From contig JAUVCY010000028.1 in assembly GCA_030595585.1 (NCBI GenBank), forward strand, positions 1 through 10,944: 10,944 nt of DNA. Direction: 5' to 3'. This DNA comes from Thermoplasmatota archaeon. Its GTDB lineage: Archaea > Thermoplasmatota > Penumbrarchaeia > Penumbrarchaeales > Penumbrarchaeaceae. The translations under genes were made by a program, and so were the position numbers. The notes below the pieces were generated by a model, which was not told where the DNA came from, did no database searches, and worked only from the letters and a program-made list of their open reading frames with translations. Every line of letters starts with the position of its first letter. Positions within the stretch are counted from its first letter, which is position 1. Positions 1-7,097 of this stretch are shown piece after piece.

Positions 1-1732
1 GGAGCGTACCCAGGAACTCCTCCAGATTGGTCATGCCGTCTGGTAGTTTGGTGTAGACCACATATCCCTCCTCGGTGAGGTTCCACCATCCGTCGTTATC
101 CTCGTAGGCGTCATCTATCATCGGTGAGACCGTGTACCTGGTCTTGTAGCCGTCACTGATGAGGTCATCCAGGTCCTCCTGAATGGTCTCGGCCAGATCC
201 TGGGTTATTATGAGGGCGTTGTATGCCTCCCAACCGTCAAGCATCCCGTCGCCATCCGTGTCGGGGTTCTTGGGATCGGTCTGGAACCACATGTTATCCT
301 TGTTGGGGAAGGCGTTCTCCAGATAGTTCGGCAGGCCGTCATTGTCCAGATCCTTGAACCTGTCGGTGGAGTTCAACGGGTCCAGGCCCGTATCCAGCTC
401 CCATCCGTCGAACATACCATCGCCGTCTGTATCCGCCTTGTACGGACAGGTCTTGTAATCGAGGACCCCGTCCCCGTTCCAATCCACGGCGGATTTGGTC
501 CTGTTGATGTTCAGCTCTATGTAGTCTGACAGCTTGTACATCTGGCCCGTAAGGGTGTTGAAGTGTGAGTCGCCATCCGTATCCCAATCAAGAGGGGATG
601 TGTGGTTCTGATACTCCTGAAGGTTCGTGAGGGAATCGCCTTCCTGGATCATTACCGGGACCTTCTTGGCCCCTTCAGAGCTGAGCCCGATCTGGTACCC
701 GATCCTCACGTCCATATCGTAATATGCATCGTTTGGATTCAGCGGGTTGATCATATTGGTCGACCAGATGACCACAAGGTCCTCCGACCCACCGGTGATC
801 TTCTTTGGGATAACGATCTGGGAAATCAGCTGGTCCTTGTGTGCCTCCAGGTCGTCATCGTCTATGCTGCCCTTGTAAACCCGGGTCTCACCCTCGTCGA
901 AGAAGCGCTCTCTCAATTTGATGCTGTAGTACAGCTCCCAACCATCATCCATACCGTCCAGGTCAGTATCCCAGAGCGAGGGGTTGGTGGTCACGGGTTT
1001 GAAGACAGAGGGGATATATGGATTGTATCTCAGATAATCGTCCTCAAGGGAGTCATCGGGGTTAAGCCTGTCCCCGTATATCCCATCGGACGGATCATCG
1101 TACAGGTGGAAACCACCCTTCTTACCTATGTATCTCCAGTCTCCAGAGGGGTTCTCGGTGCTGCTGGCGGGGGTCCTCCCACCGAATGTGGGATCGTTCT
1201 GTTCAAAGGTGAGTGTTGTGAAGTTCCACTCCACTCCTCCCACATATTCCCTCAGGTTGAAAAGCTCCTCTTCCTCGTCGATCATCTCGTTGTTGTTGAG
1301 ATCGAATCCGTCACCATCGGGGTTCTCGAAGGCATCCCACAGGTTCGGGTCGATGGTGAGCCTCTCCGTGATCGGGTTCGGCCTGCTGTACAGCGCCTCC
1401 CATCCATCCTCCATTCCATCGTGATCTGTATCCGGCTCCATCCAATCGGTCCCGTAGATGTAGTTCTCCTCGATATCGGACAGCTTATCCGGCCACGAGA
1501 TCTTGGAGCCCAGATCGTCAATGTAGAAATCAGAATCGGATTTTTTGACACCAGAGGGGTCCGGGATGGTATTATTGTACTCCCCTCCTGACTCAATGGA
1601 ATCGTCCGCAATACCCCAATCAACTAATATCATTCCAAGGACAGAGATAAGCATTATGAATGCAACCGCAGACACTATCAGCACATACTTATCCCTTCCG
1701 AGACTCTCTAAGAAATTAGCTGGTGAACCCAT
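1..1732 (-). CDS. Membrane-anchored TSP3-repeat surface protein (C-terminus beyond window)
   Basis: An open frame of 577 codons runs from ATG at 1732 to the left edge with no stop, so the protein is C-terminally incomplete. Residues 1-15 are short and mildly charged. Residues about 16-38 form one hydrophobic helix without an obvious cleavage site, so it is probably an uncleaved signal anchor with the rest outside the cell. The exterior part is very rich in Asp, Gly and Asn. It carries four copies of DTDxDGMxDGWE (residues 101-112, 255-266, 434-445, 491-502) and degenerate DxDxDG loops near 138, 384, 417 and 461. These resemble thrombospondin type 3/EF-hand-like calcium loops, known from many archaeal and bacterial surface proteins. 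The stretches between repeats match no domain I recognise. ATG 1732 has GGAGG seven bases upstream. An in-frame ATG at 1777, adding 15 residues, also has GGAGG nine bases upstream, so the start is not settled. Function is inferred as structural or adhesive; no catalytic motif is visible. Confidence 0.88.
   Translation of the reverse strand, partial: MGSPANFLESLGRDKYVLIVSAVAFIMLISVLGMILVDWGIADDSIESGGEYNNTIPDPSGVKKSDSDFYIDDLGSKISWPDKLSDIEENYIYGTDWMEPDTDHDGMEDGWEALYSRPNPITERLTIDPNLWDAFENPDGDGFDLNNNEMIDEEEELFNLREYVGGVEWNFTTLTFEQNDPTFGGRTPASSTENPSGDWRYIGKKGGFHLYDDPSDGIYGDRLNPDDSLEDDYLRYNPYIPSVFKPVTTNPSLWDTDLDGMDDGWELYYSIKLRERFFDEGETRVYKGSIDDDDLEAHKDQLISQIVIPKKITGGSEDLVVIWSTNMINPLNPNDAYYDMDVRIGYQIGLSSEGAKKVPVMIQEGDSLTNLQEYQNHTSPLDWDTDGDSHFNTLTGQMYKLSDYIELNINRTKSAVDWNGDGVLDYKTCPYKADTDGDGMFDGWELDTGLDPLNSTDRFKDLDNDGLPNYLENAFPNKDNMWFQTDPKNPDTDGDGMLDGWEAYNALIITQDLAETIQEDLDDLISDGYKTRYTVSPMIDDAYEDNDGWWNLTEEGYVVYTKLPDGMTNLEEFLGTL
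227..1432 (-). repeat. Interspersed TSP3-like calcium-loop repeats within the CDS
   Basis: Four coding copies of a 36-base unit encoding DTDxDGMxDGWE lie at 1397-1432, 935-970, 398-433 and 227-262. Spacing is irregular, so this is an interspersed protein-level repeat rather than a DNA tandem array. The copies at 398-433 and 227-262 are closest to each other: both read DTDGDGM, and the bases are partly conserved (on the plus strand, variants of cgccatccgtgtc). The Asp positions fit calcium coordination as in TSP3 and dockerin-like loops. Binding itself is inferred. Confidence 0.75.
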
Positions 1733-1739
1733 ATCATAG

Positions 1740-1744
1740 CCTCC
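1740..1744 (-). promoter_or_regulatory. Shine-Dalgarno GGAGG for the TSP3-repeat protein
   Basis: GGAGG on the minus strand ends seven bases before ATG 1732. It supports that start over an out-of-frame ATG at 1737, which stops after nine codons. A second GGAGG at 1787-1791 lies nine bases before the in-frame ATG 1777 and could serve a start 15 codons longer. Confidence 0.65.
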
Positions 1745-1789
1745 ATATCGAAATCGCCCGGCATGATGATTTGGCATTGAATGGCCCCT

Positions 1790-1802
1790 CCTTTATTAAA
1801 GG
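1790..1802 (-). promoter_or_regulatory. Palindromic TATA-like element upstream of the TSP3-repeat protein
   Basis: The 13-base sequence CCTTTAATAAAGG (minus strand) is a perfect palindrome around its central base and contains the AT-rich core TTTAATAAA. Its centre is 64 bases upstream of ATG 1732. An archaeal TATA box placed there would start transcription near 1770 and leave a leader of about 38 bases carrying the GGAGG at 1740-1744. It lies too close to ATG 1777 to serve that start. Its symmetry could also mark an operator. A second AT-rich stretch at 1884-1894 is an alternative promoter. Confidence 0.45.
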
Positions 1803-1917
1803 TTTTGGACCGGTCAACATGTCTCTATCCAGCCTATCATTTGCGGGCCTCATTCTTCTGGCTCCATAGCTGATTCTATTTTCAAATTATTTAACTATGA
1901 CCATCACATGAGAACGC

Positions 1918-1936
1918 TGCGGCACCATGCGGCACC
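1918..1936. repeat. Two-copy 10-base tandem repeat in the intergenic spacer
   Basis: TGCGGCACC occurs at 1918-1926 and again at 1928-1936, separated by one base. It sits in the 222-bp spacer just downstream of the 1196-aa surface protein gene and upstream of the next gene. No function is evident, and two copies may be chance or a small slippage duplication. Confidence 0.5.
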
Positions 1937-1954
1937 GGGTCTGATCTCACCGGA

Positions 1955-4900
1955 TCACTCTTCTGCCGGCTGCTGAACGGGAGGGGCTTCCTCCGCCGTG
2001 GGAGCCACCGGGGCCTGAGGCTGCTCTATCTCCGGTTCTGGGGGCATCGCTGGTGGCGGAGCCACGTCACCCTGTAATGGTTCCACAATGGGCTCTGGGA
2101 CCTCCGATGAAATTGGGTCTGGAGGCGGGGCGACCGCCTCCTGGGCGACGGCTGGATCGGCCGGGGCCTGGACCGGTTCGGGATATGATCCGGCTGGCGG
2201 GGCGGTCCCGTCGTAAATTGGATCCTGCTGAGGAGGTGCCATATCGGATGGATCCATCTGATCCACATACTGGGGGATATCCTGTCCCTGTGGATCGTAT
2301 GCCTGCTCATAGGCTGGCTGCCCTTCAGGTGCCGGGGCGGCCTGCCCAGGGTCATAGTATCCTTCCTGGGGATACTGCTCCTGCTGGTCCTGGTAGTAGG
2401 GCTGCTGTGCCTCTGCAGGTGGTAGAGCCGAGTACCCATCTCCAGATATCTGTTCCGGTCCCGGAGGCAGCGCCTGGTAACCTCCAACGCCCAGCTGTGG
2501 CATCACCGGTGATGCTGCTGCAACCGCCTTGGGTTTGTTCCTGACCCTGAGAACGATGAAAAGAAGGAGGGCTATAACGGCCACCACCATGAAGATCATG
2601 ATGAGCATGAGAAGCATCAGCCTGGTCGATTCCATCTCGGGTGATGGGTGGCTCTCCTTGTCCATCGGATCGAATCCGAGGTTCACCTCCTCACCATCGT
2701 AATATCCGTCCCCATCGGAGTCGGGATTCCTTGGATTGAGGTCCACACCGTACAGCGTGTAATATTCGAACTCCTGAAAATTGGTAAGGCCATCCTCGTC
2801 GAAGTCCAGGATGGCGTCAGATGGATCGGTTGGGTCCAATCCGTACCTCCTCTCCCATTCATCCAGAATGCCGTCATCATCCCCGTCATCCGGTTCGGGG
2901 GGCTCGGTGACCTTGACGATGACGTTGACCTCATCGGAGTACTCCTCACCGTCGAACACCTTGAGGATTATCGTGTAGACCCCCCCTCTCTTGAAGGTGT
3001 GATCGACGTTTAGACCCTCCACCCCGGACACGACATCACTGCCGTCCCCGAAATCCCAGATGTACTCCAGTCCCTCTATGCCATCCTCATCCATTGCAAT
3101 GCTTGTGAAGAAGTTCACCGTGAGGTTACCCTCATCCACACCGTAGCTGATATCGCGGGCTATGGGGGCATCGTTGACATTTTCTATGAGTATCCTGCAC
3201 ACTCCCCAGCCAACCTCGCCCCATAGATCGCCCACGGTGAAATTGATCTCCCATTCGCCGTTCATGCTCTCGGATATCGCCCTTATGACCAGCCTGCCGG
3301 TGACGGGGTCAAACAGGAATGCCTGTGCGGGGGAGTTCCTCTCCAGGTCTCCCAGGAAGTAATTGAACTCTATCTCATCCCCTGAATCGATATCAATATC
3401 TCCGGCGACAGGGGTGATGTAGATATTCTCCCCCTCTATGGTCGATTTGAACTCCGGAACGATGATATATGGAGGATCGTTGACATTGAGGATGCGAAAC
3501 TCGAGCTCCTCCTCATGTTTTCCACCGTTGCCGTCCGTCACCCCGATCGTGGTGTACATCGTGCCCACGTCTGCGTCGTTCGTGACGAACCATCCCACGC
3601 CGGTCTCCACGTCCCAGTCATAGTTGTGGCCCTTCGCCGGATCGGCAAGCCATTGGTCTATGTCCCAGTGGTACGTCAGCTCATCCCCATCCTTGTCCTC
3701 GGCACCTATGATCGCGACGTCGACCCTCTCATTCTGCTCCCTGGTGAACCTGAGCAGATCGCTGGGGGGGTTGTTCTCCGAATCTATCTTCACGTATCTC
3801 ATTTCAGGATCGTCGTTCTCGGGGGATATGATGAACTTGATCTCCACCTGTGCCGATTTCGAGTAGTATCCATCGTCCGTGGCATTCACCAGAACGTCGA
3901 ATATCCCGCTTACGTCCTCGCCCGGGGCCACTTTCAAGGCCCACTGCAGGGCCTCCGCGGAACCGTTGTTGAATATCGTGGCGGTAAGGTTGTCCGTCCT
4001 GTACGTCTGAACCTCATTTCCGTCGGGATCGATCAGATCGTACGAGAATTTCGTCAGCGGGTCCGGATCATCGAACAGCACATCCAGCTCGATAATGTGA
4101 TCCTCCTGGTCCTCGTACAGCTCCACTACCTCCTGTGGCCTTACCGCACTTGGAGCCTGGTTGTCATCCACCATGGGCCCAATGTGTATGCCCACATCGC
4201 GGTCCAGCGCCCAGTCCTCCTCGTCGTTCGCGGAAAAATTGAAGGTGTGAGACATGTCCGCTCCTACGGAGGAGCCCAGGACCGTGGTCGAGTATCTGAC
4301 CCCCAACACGTTGTTGGTCCCCTCACCCGCCATGGGGCTCATCGACCTGAAGAACTGACCGTCCAGCCAGAGGTTGACGCTTTTTGCGCTGTGATTGTTG
4401 AGGTCCCTGTACGTTACGATGAATTCGAAAATGTCAGAGGAGGTCCCCACATTGGGCGTTACCGAGCTATTGAGCAACTGGGGTCGATTGTTGGGGATGT
4501 GTGCATCTATCTCGTAATCGATAACGTAGTTCGTCCGTCCCTCTGTCATTATCTGGTAGGTCCTTCCCTGGGTGTTCTGTGAGTCGACCCCGTAGGACCT
4601 GATCACGATCCCGATGTACATCTGTGTACAGTTCTTCTCGATGAAGATCCTCTTTGGAGAGGGATCGCATCCTACCGCAGACATCTGGAAAACGGTCCCC
4701 ACCGATAAACGATGCACCTCACCGGTGAACGAACCAGGGTCCGATCTGGTATTGTACGATATGTAGACATCCAGTTCTATCCCGTAATAGATGGTGCCAT
4801 AGGTGAAATCGGGATATGGGCTGTTCAACGTCAGGGTCATGTCAAGCCGTGTTGGATGTAGCGGGGAAGGAGCGGAGATGGAGTACCAGTCCATCATATC

Positions 4901-5545
4901 ATTTACCACGTTCACGCCCGTGTTTATCGTTCCCTTTCCTGGTGAGATGGAGGAGGAGCTCCCCTGATCATTGGTGCTGTCCGTTGGGGTGTTCTTTATC
5001 ACGCTGATGGTGAAATTGTACTCGATATTGCCGTTGATCGGGCTGGAGGGAGATGAGGAATTATAGGGCTCGAATCTCATCCCATATGTTCCCGTGTATG
5101 AAGCGTAGAATGTCATGGACCTCCACCAGAACCCGGGCTCATCGTAGAAGTTCACCAGAATGACGCTCTCACTGTTGGTATTTGGATAGTATGCTGAGAT
5201 CCAGACGACAATGTAATCGACGTTGCTGTCCATCTCAAGCCATTTCGGGGTGATCGTGAACATATCAACAGGGCCGGCACCGCCGGTTAGATCGATCGTG
5301 AAGAAGTCCCGGTCCGTGGAGCTTGAGATATTGCCGTGGAGCTCATAGGAGGTGGTGGTGGGCAATTGATCGGCGGACGCGAGATCGTTGTTGCTCTCGC
5401 TCTCATCAACGATCGTTCTGGTCGGGATCTCCGACAACATCTGGCCATCTGCAGCATCCTCCCCTTCACCTGCCGAAAGCTGAACCGGCAGGAGGACCAA
5501 TACAAGACAGATAGCCATGAACTTGATAATACTGTAGGACCGCAT
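1955..5545 (-). CDS. Large membrane-anchored surface protein: PPC, cadherin-like, PKD and TSP3 domains, disordered tail
   Basis: The protein is 1196 aa. Residues 1-25 are a signal peptide: positive n-region, hydrophobic core, and a cut probably after LSA. Residues about 46-185 look like a PPC (bacterial pre-peptidase C-terminal) domain, with ESNNDLASADQL and a DRDFF motif; 195-345 looks like a second, more diverged copy. Residues 352-575 are Ig- or cadherin-like sandwiches. Residues 578-795 hold two cadherin-like units bounded by NVNDPP and NVNDAP. A PKD domain with WDFGDGS follows at 800-880. TSP3-like calcium loops are at 885-965 (DDGDDDG, DFDEDG, DSDGDG). The membrane helix is 974-1000, followed by RVRNK as stop-transfer. 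The remaining 195 residues should be cytoplasmic: Tyr/Gln/Pro-rich to about 1121, then Pro/Ala/Glu-rich. About a dozen N-x-S/T sequons lie before the membrane helix and none after it. Cys294 and Cys306 could form a disulfide. No protease or hydrolase motif is visible, so a structural, adhesive or sensory role is inferred. The next gene downstream is also a TSP3 protein. An in-frame TAG seven bases upstream limits the start to ATG 5545. Confidence 0.92.
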   Translation of the reverse strand: MRSYSIIKFMAICLVLVLLPVQLSAGEGEDAADGQMLSEIPTRTIVDESESNNDLASADQLPTTTSYELHGNISSSTDRDFFTIDLTGGAGPVDMFTITPKWLEMDSNVDYIVVWISAYYPNTNSESVILVNFYDEPGFWWRSMTFYASYTGTYGMRFEPYNSSSPSSPINGNIEYNFTISVIKNTPTDSTNDQGSSSSISPGKGTINTGVNVVNDMMDWYSISAPSPLHPTRLDMTLTLNSPYPDFTYGTIYYGIELDVYISYNTRSDPGSFTGEVHRLSVGTVFQMSAVGCDPSPKRIFIEKNCTQMYIGIVIRSYGVDSQNTQGRTYQIMTEGRTNYVIDYEIDAHIPNNRPQLLNSSVTPNVGTSSDIFEFIVTYRDLNNHSAKSVNLWLDGQFFRSMSPMAGEGTNNVLGVRYSTTVLGSSVGADMSHTFNFSANDEEDWALDRDVGIHIGPMVDDNQAPSAVRPQEVVELYEDQEDHIIELDVLFDDPDPLTKFSYDLIDPDGNEVQTYRTDNLTATIFNNGSAEALQWALKVAPGEDVSGIFDVLVNATDDGYYSKSAQVEIKFIISPENDDPEMRYVKIDSENNPPSDLLRFTREQNERVDVAIIGAEDKDGDELTYHWDIDQWLADPAKGHNYDWDVETGVGWFVTNDADVGTMYTTIGVTDGNGGKHEEELEFRILNVNDPPYIIVPEFKSTIEGENIYITPVAGDIDIDSGDEIEFNYFLGDLERNSPAQAFLFDPVTGRLVIRAISESMNGEWEINFTVGDLWGEVGWGVCRILIENVNDAPIARDISYGVDEGNLTVNFFTSIAMDEDGIEGLEYIWDFGDGSDVVSGVEGLNVDHTFKRGGVYTIILKVFDGEEYSDEVNVIVKVTEPPEPDDGDDDGILDEWERRYGLDPTDPSDAILDFDEDGLTNFQEFEYYTLYGVDLNPRNPDSDGDGYYDGEEVNLGFDPMDKESHPSPEMESTRLMLLMLIMIFMVVAVIALLLFIVLRVRNKPKAVAAASPVMPQLGVGGYQALPPGPEQISGDGYSALPPAEAQQPYYQDQQEQYPQEGYYDPGQAAPAPEGQPAYEQAYDPQGQDIPQYVDQMDPSDMAPPQQDPIYDGTAPPAGSYPEPVQAPADPAVAQEAVAPPPDPISSEVPEPIVEPLQGDVAPPPAMPPEPEIEQPQAPVAPTAEEAPPVQQPAEE

Positions 5546-5573
5546 CTCCTAACACTTCCCTTGGTTTATTTCT
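5546..5573 (-). promoter_or_regulatory. Start region of the 1196-aa protein: TATA-like AAATAAA and AGGAG touching the ATG
   Basis: AGGAG (5546-5550) directly abuts ATG 5545 with no spacer, which is unfavourable for a normal Shine-Dalgarno contact. An AT-rich element, GAAATAAA (about 5565-5573), is centred 24 bases upstream of the ATG, the distance expected for a leaderless transcript in archaea. A second TATA-like site, TCATATAA (5603-5610), would instead give a leader of about 36 bases. The next in-frame ATG, 5518, has no ribosome site and would remove the positive end of the signal peptide. Confidence 0.45.
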
Positions 5574-5650
5574 CACTCCGATGTCACTATGGTATTGGTA
5601 GGTTATATGATTTATTGATTTTCCCCTATGGTTACATGATGTTGGGGTTC

Positions 5651-6970
5651 TCAGGGGCTGATCCTTTTCATGGTCCTGGGGAACGGGATCGCGTCCTTGA
5701 TGTTGTCCAGGCCGCAGATCCACGAAAGGAGCCGCTCCACCCCCAGGCCGTAGCCCGAATGTGGGACGGACCCGTACCTCCTCAGGTCCAGGTACCATTC
5801 GTAGTCCTTCGGATCCTCCCCCTCTTTCCTCAGCGAATCCATGAGGGCGTCCAGATCGGTCTCCCTCTCGGAACCCCCCACTATCTCACCGTACCCACTG
5901 GGTGCGAGCATATCAAAACACTTTGCCACAGGGCCCGGTGCATCCGGTGCATCCCCCTCCATTGGCTTGTAGAAGGCCATGGTCTCCTTTGGGTACTGTA
6001 TGACGGTGAGCGGGGCATCGAAGAACTCCATCAGTTTATCCTCCTCGATAGTCCTGAGGTCCTTTCCCCATTCAACCTCCATTCCCGCCCTCTCCTTCAG
6101 AATTTTGAGAGCCTCGGTATAGGTGATGACCTTCCACTCCTTCTGGAGATATGACCCAAGCATCTCACGGTCCACGTCCAGGACCTCCAGGTCCGCCCGG
6201 TTCCTCTCGAGGATCCTGCCGATTATGAACTTGATCTCCTCCTGGGCTATCTCGATCACGTCCATATAGGTCATCCAGGCGGACTCCATCTCCGCCATCC
6301 AGAACTCCGATAGATGCCTTGAGGTCTTGGACCTCTCCGCCCTGAAGGTGGGGGAGACGTCGTAGATCTTCTCAAGTGCGAACACCGCCGCCTCTGCATA
6401 GAGCTGCCAGGACTGGGTGAGGTAGATCTTACGATCGTAGTAATTTACCTCGAAGAGGGTCGAGCCCCCCTCACATGAGTTGGGGGTGAAGATCGGGGGT
6501 GTGAACTCGTGAAAGCCCTTTCCCCTGAAGAAATCGTGAATCGCACCGGTGAGGGTGGATCGGACCCTCATTATGGCGGTGAGTTTCCTGGACCTTAGCC
6601 ACAGGTGCCGCATATCCCGAAGGTACTCCTCGCTCTGATCCTTCGTGATGGGGAAAGGCTCGGCCGGGGACACTGCCTCCAGCGCGTTCATCTGGAGCTC
6701 GAATCCACCCGGGGCCCTGGAATCCGGGGATATCTTCCCCCTCACTATGATGGAGGACTCCACCATCAGGGACCTGGCCAAGTCAAAAGGGCCGTCCCCG
6801 AGGTCGTTCCTTGACCCGACACACTGGATAATACCGCTTGAATCCCTCAAAACGATGAAGAGCATCTTGTTGCTTCCCCTCGTCCTGTATATCCACCCCC
6901 TGAGCTCGACCTGCGATCCATCGCAGTCCTCCCGGAGTACATCGGCTACCTGTTTCCATTCTCTGACCAT
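5651..6970 (-). CDS. asnS: Asparaginyl-tRNA synthetase (class II, archaeal type)
   Basis: The enzyme activates asparagine with ATP and attaches it to tRNA-Asn in the cytoplasm. From ATG 6970 it is 439 aa, the usual size for the family. Residues about 20-100 form the OB-fold anticodon-binding domain (VELRGWIYRTRGSNKMLFIV). The class II core follows: motif 1 near 150-159 (GKGFHEFTPP); the AsnRS-typical TPNSCEGGSTLFEV and LTQSWQLYAEA; motif 2 at 209-223 (FRAERSKTSRHLSEF); and motif 3 at 406-420 (GYGLGVERLLSWICG), with the ATP-binding arginine in GVERL. The end, PFPRTMKRISP, is characteristic. The SW after LTQ, together with TSRHLSEFW, favours AsnRS over AspRS, and the OB-fold excludes the AsnA-like paralogue. 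The frame stays open up to ATG 7072, but a strong TATA box lies at 7015-7025, inside that extension, and AAGGTG sits six bases before ATG 6970, so the shorter start is chosen. The flanking genes are surface proteins with no evident link to translation. A genome with this gene can make Asn-tRNA directly. Confidence 0.97.
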   Translation of the reverse strand: MVREWKQVADVLREDCDGSQVELRGWIYRTRGSNKMLFIVLRDSSGIIQCVGSRNDLGDGPFDLARSLMVESSIIVRGKISPDSRAPGGFELQMNALEAVSPAEPFPITKDQSEEYLRDMRHLWLRSRKLTAIMRVRSTLTGAIHDFFRGKGFHEFTPPIFTPNSCEGGSTLFEVNYYDRKIYLTQSWQLYAEAAVFALEKIYDVSPTFRAERSKTSRHLSEFWMAEMESAWMTYMDVIEIAQEEIKFIIGRILERNRADLEVLDVDREMLGSYLQKEWKVITYTEALKILKERAGMEVEWGKDLRTIEEDKLMEFFDAPLTVIQYPKETMAFYKPMEGDAPDAPGPVAKCFDMLAPSGYGEIVGGSERETDLDALMDSLRKEGEDPKDYEWYLDLRRYGSVPHSGYGLGVERLLSWICGLDNIKDAIPFPRTMKRISP

Positions 6971-6976
6971 GCGATA

Positions 6977-6982
6977 CACCTT
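6977..6982 (-). promoter_or_regulatory. Shine-Dalgarno AAGGTG for asnS
   Basis: AAGGTG lies six bases before ATG 6970. GGTG is complementary to the CACC core at the 3' end of archaeal 16S rRNA. The same AAGGTG-N6-ATG arrangement precedes the next upstream gene, which supports both start choices. Confidence 0.75.
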
Positions 6983-7014
6983 GTGATTTGAGGACAGGTG
7001 GGGATTATTGAACT

Positions 7015-7025
7015 GATATATAATC
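7015..7025 (-). promoter_or_regulatory. TATA box of asnS
   Basis: GATTATATATC (minus strand) is the best TATA-like element in the window. Its centre is about 49 bases upstream of ATG 6970, predicting transcription start near 6994 and a leader of roughly 24 bases containing AAGGTG. Its presence in the 127-bp spacer indicates that asnS has its own promoter. Confidence 0.7.
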
Positions 7026-7097
7026 GAATTGATTGCCATGCTGGCATTTGTGGTGGCGGTCCGATCGTTCATCCTGGCATCTGCACGATATGACCGT

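Noticed and set aside
602..1591. Plus-strand open frame of 329 codons
   Set aside because: It lies wholly opposite the TSP3-repeat gene, has no domain or ribosome site, and arises because Asp/Gly/Leu-rich codons read backwards give few stops.
1733..1954. Terminator, tRNA or other structured RNA in the largest spacer
   Set aside because: I found no T-rich run after the upstream gene, no strong hairpin and no cloverleaf; only AT-rich promoter-like sites and a short two-copy repeat are visible.
3515..4582. Plus-strand open frame of 355 codons
   Set aside because: It is antisense to the well-supported 1196-aa protein. Its Val/Arg/His-rich translation is typical of a shadow frame.
5336..6154. 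Plus-strand open frame of 272 codons
   Set aside because: It spans the end of asnS, the spacer and the signal-peptide region of the next gene on the opposite strand, and shows no protein signature.
5651..6970. Aspartyl-tRNA synthetase instead of AsnRS
   Set aside because: LTQSWQLYAEA, TPNSCEGGSTLFEV and the PFPRTMKRISP ending match AsnRS rather than AspRS.
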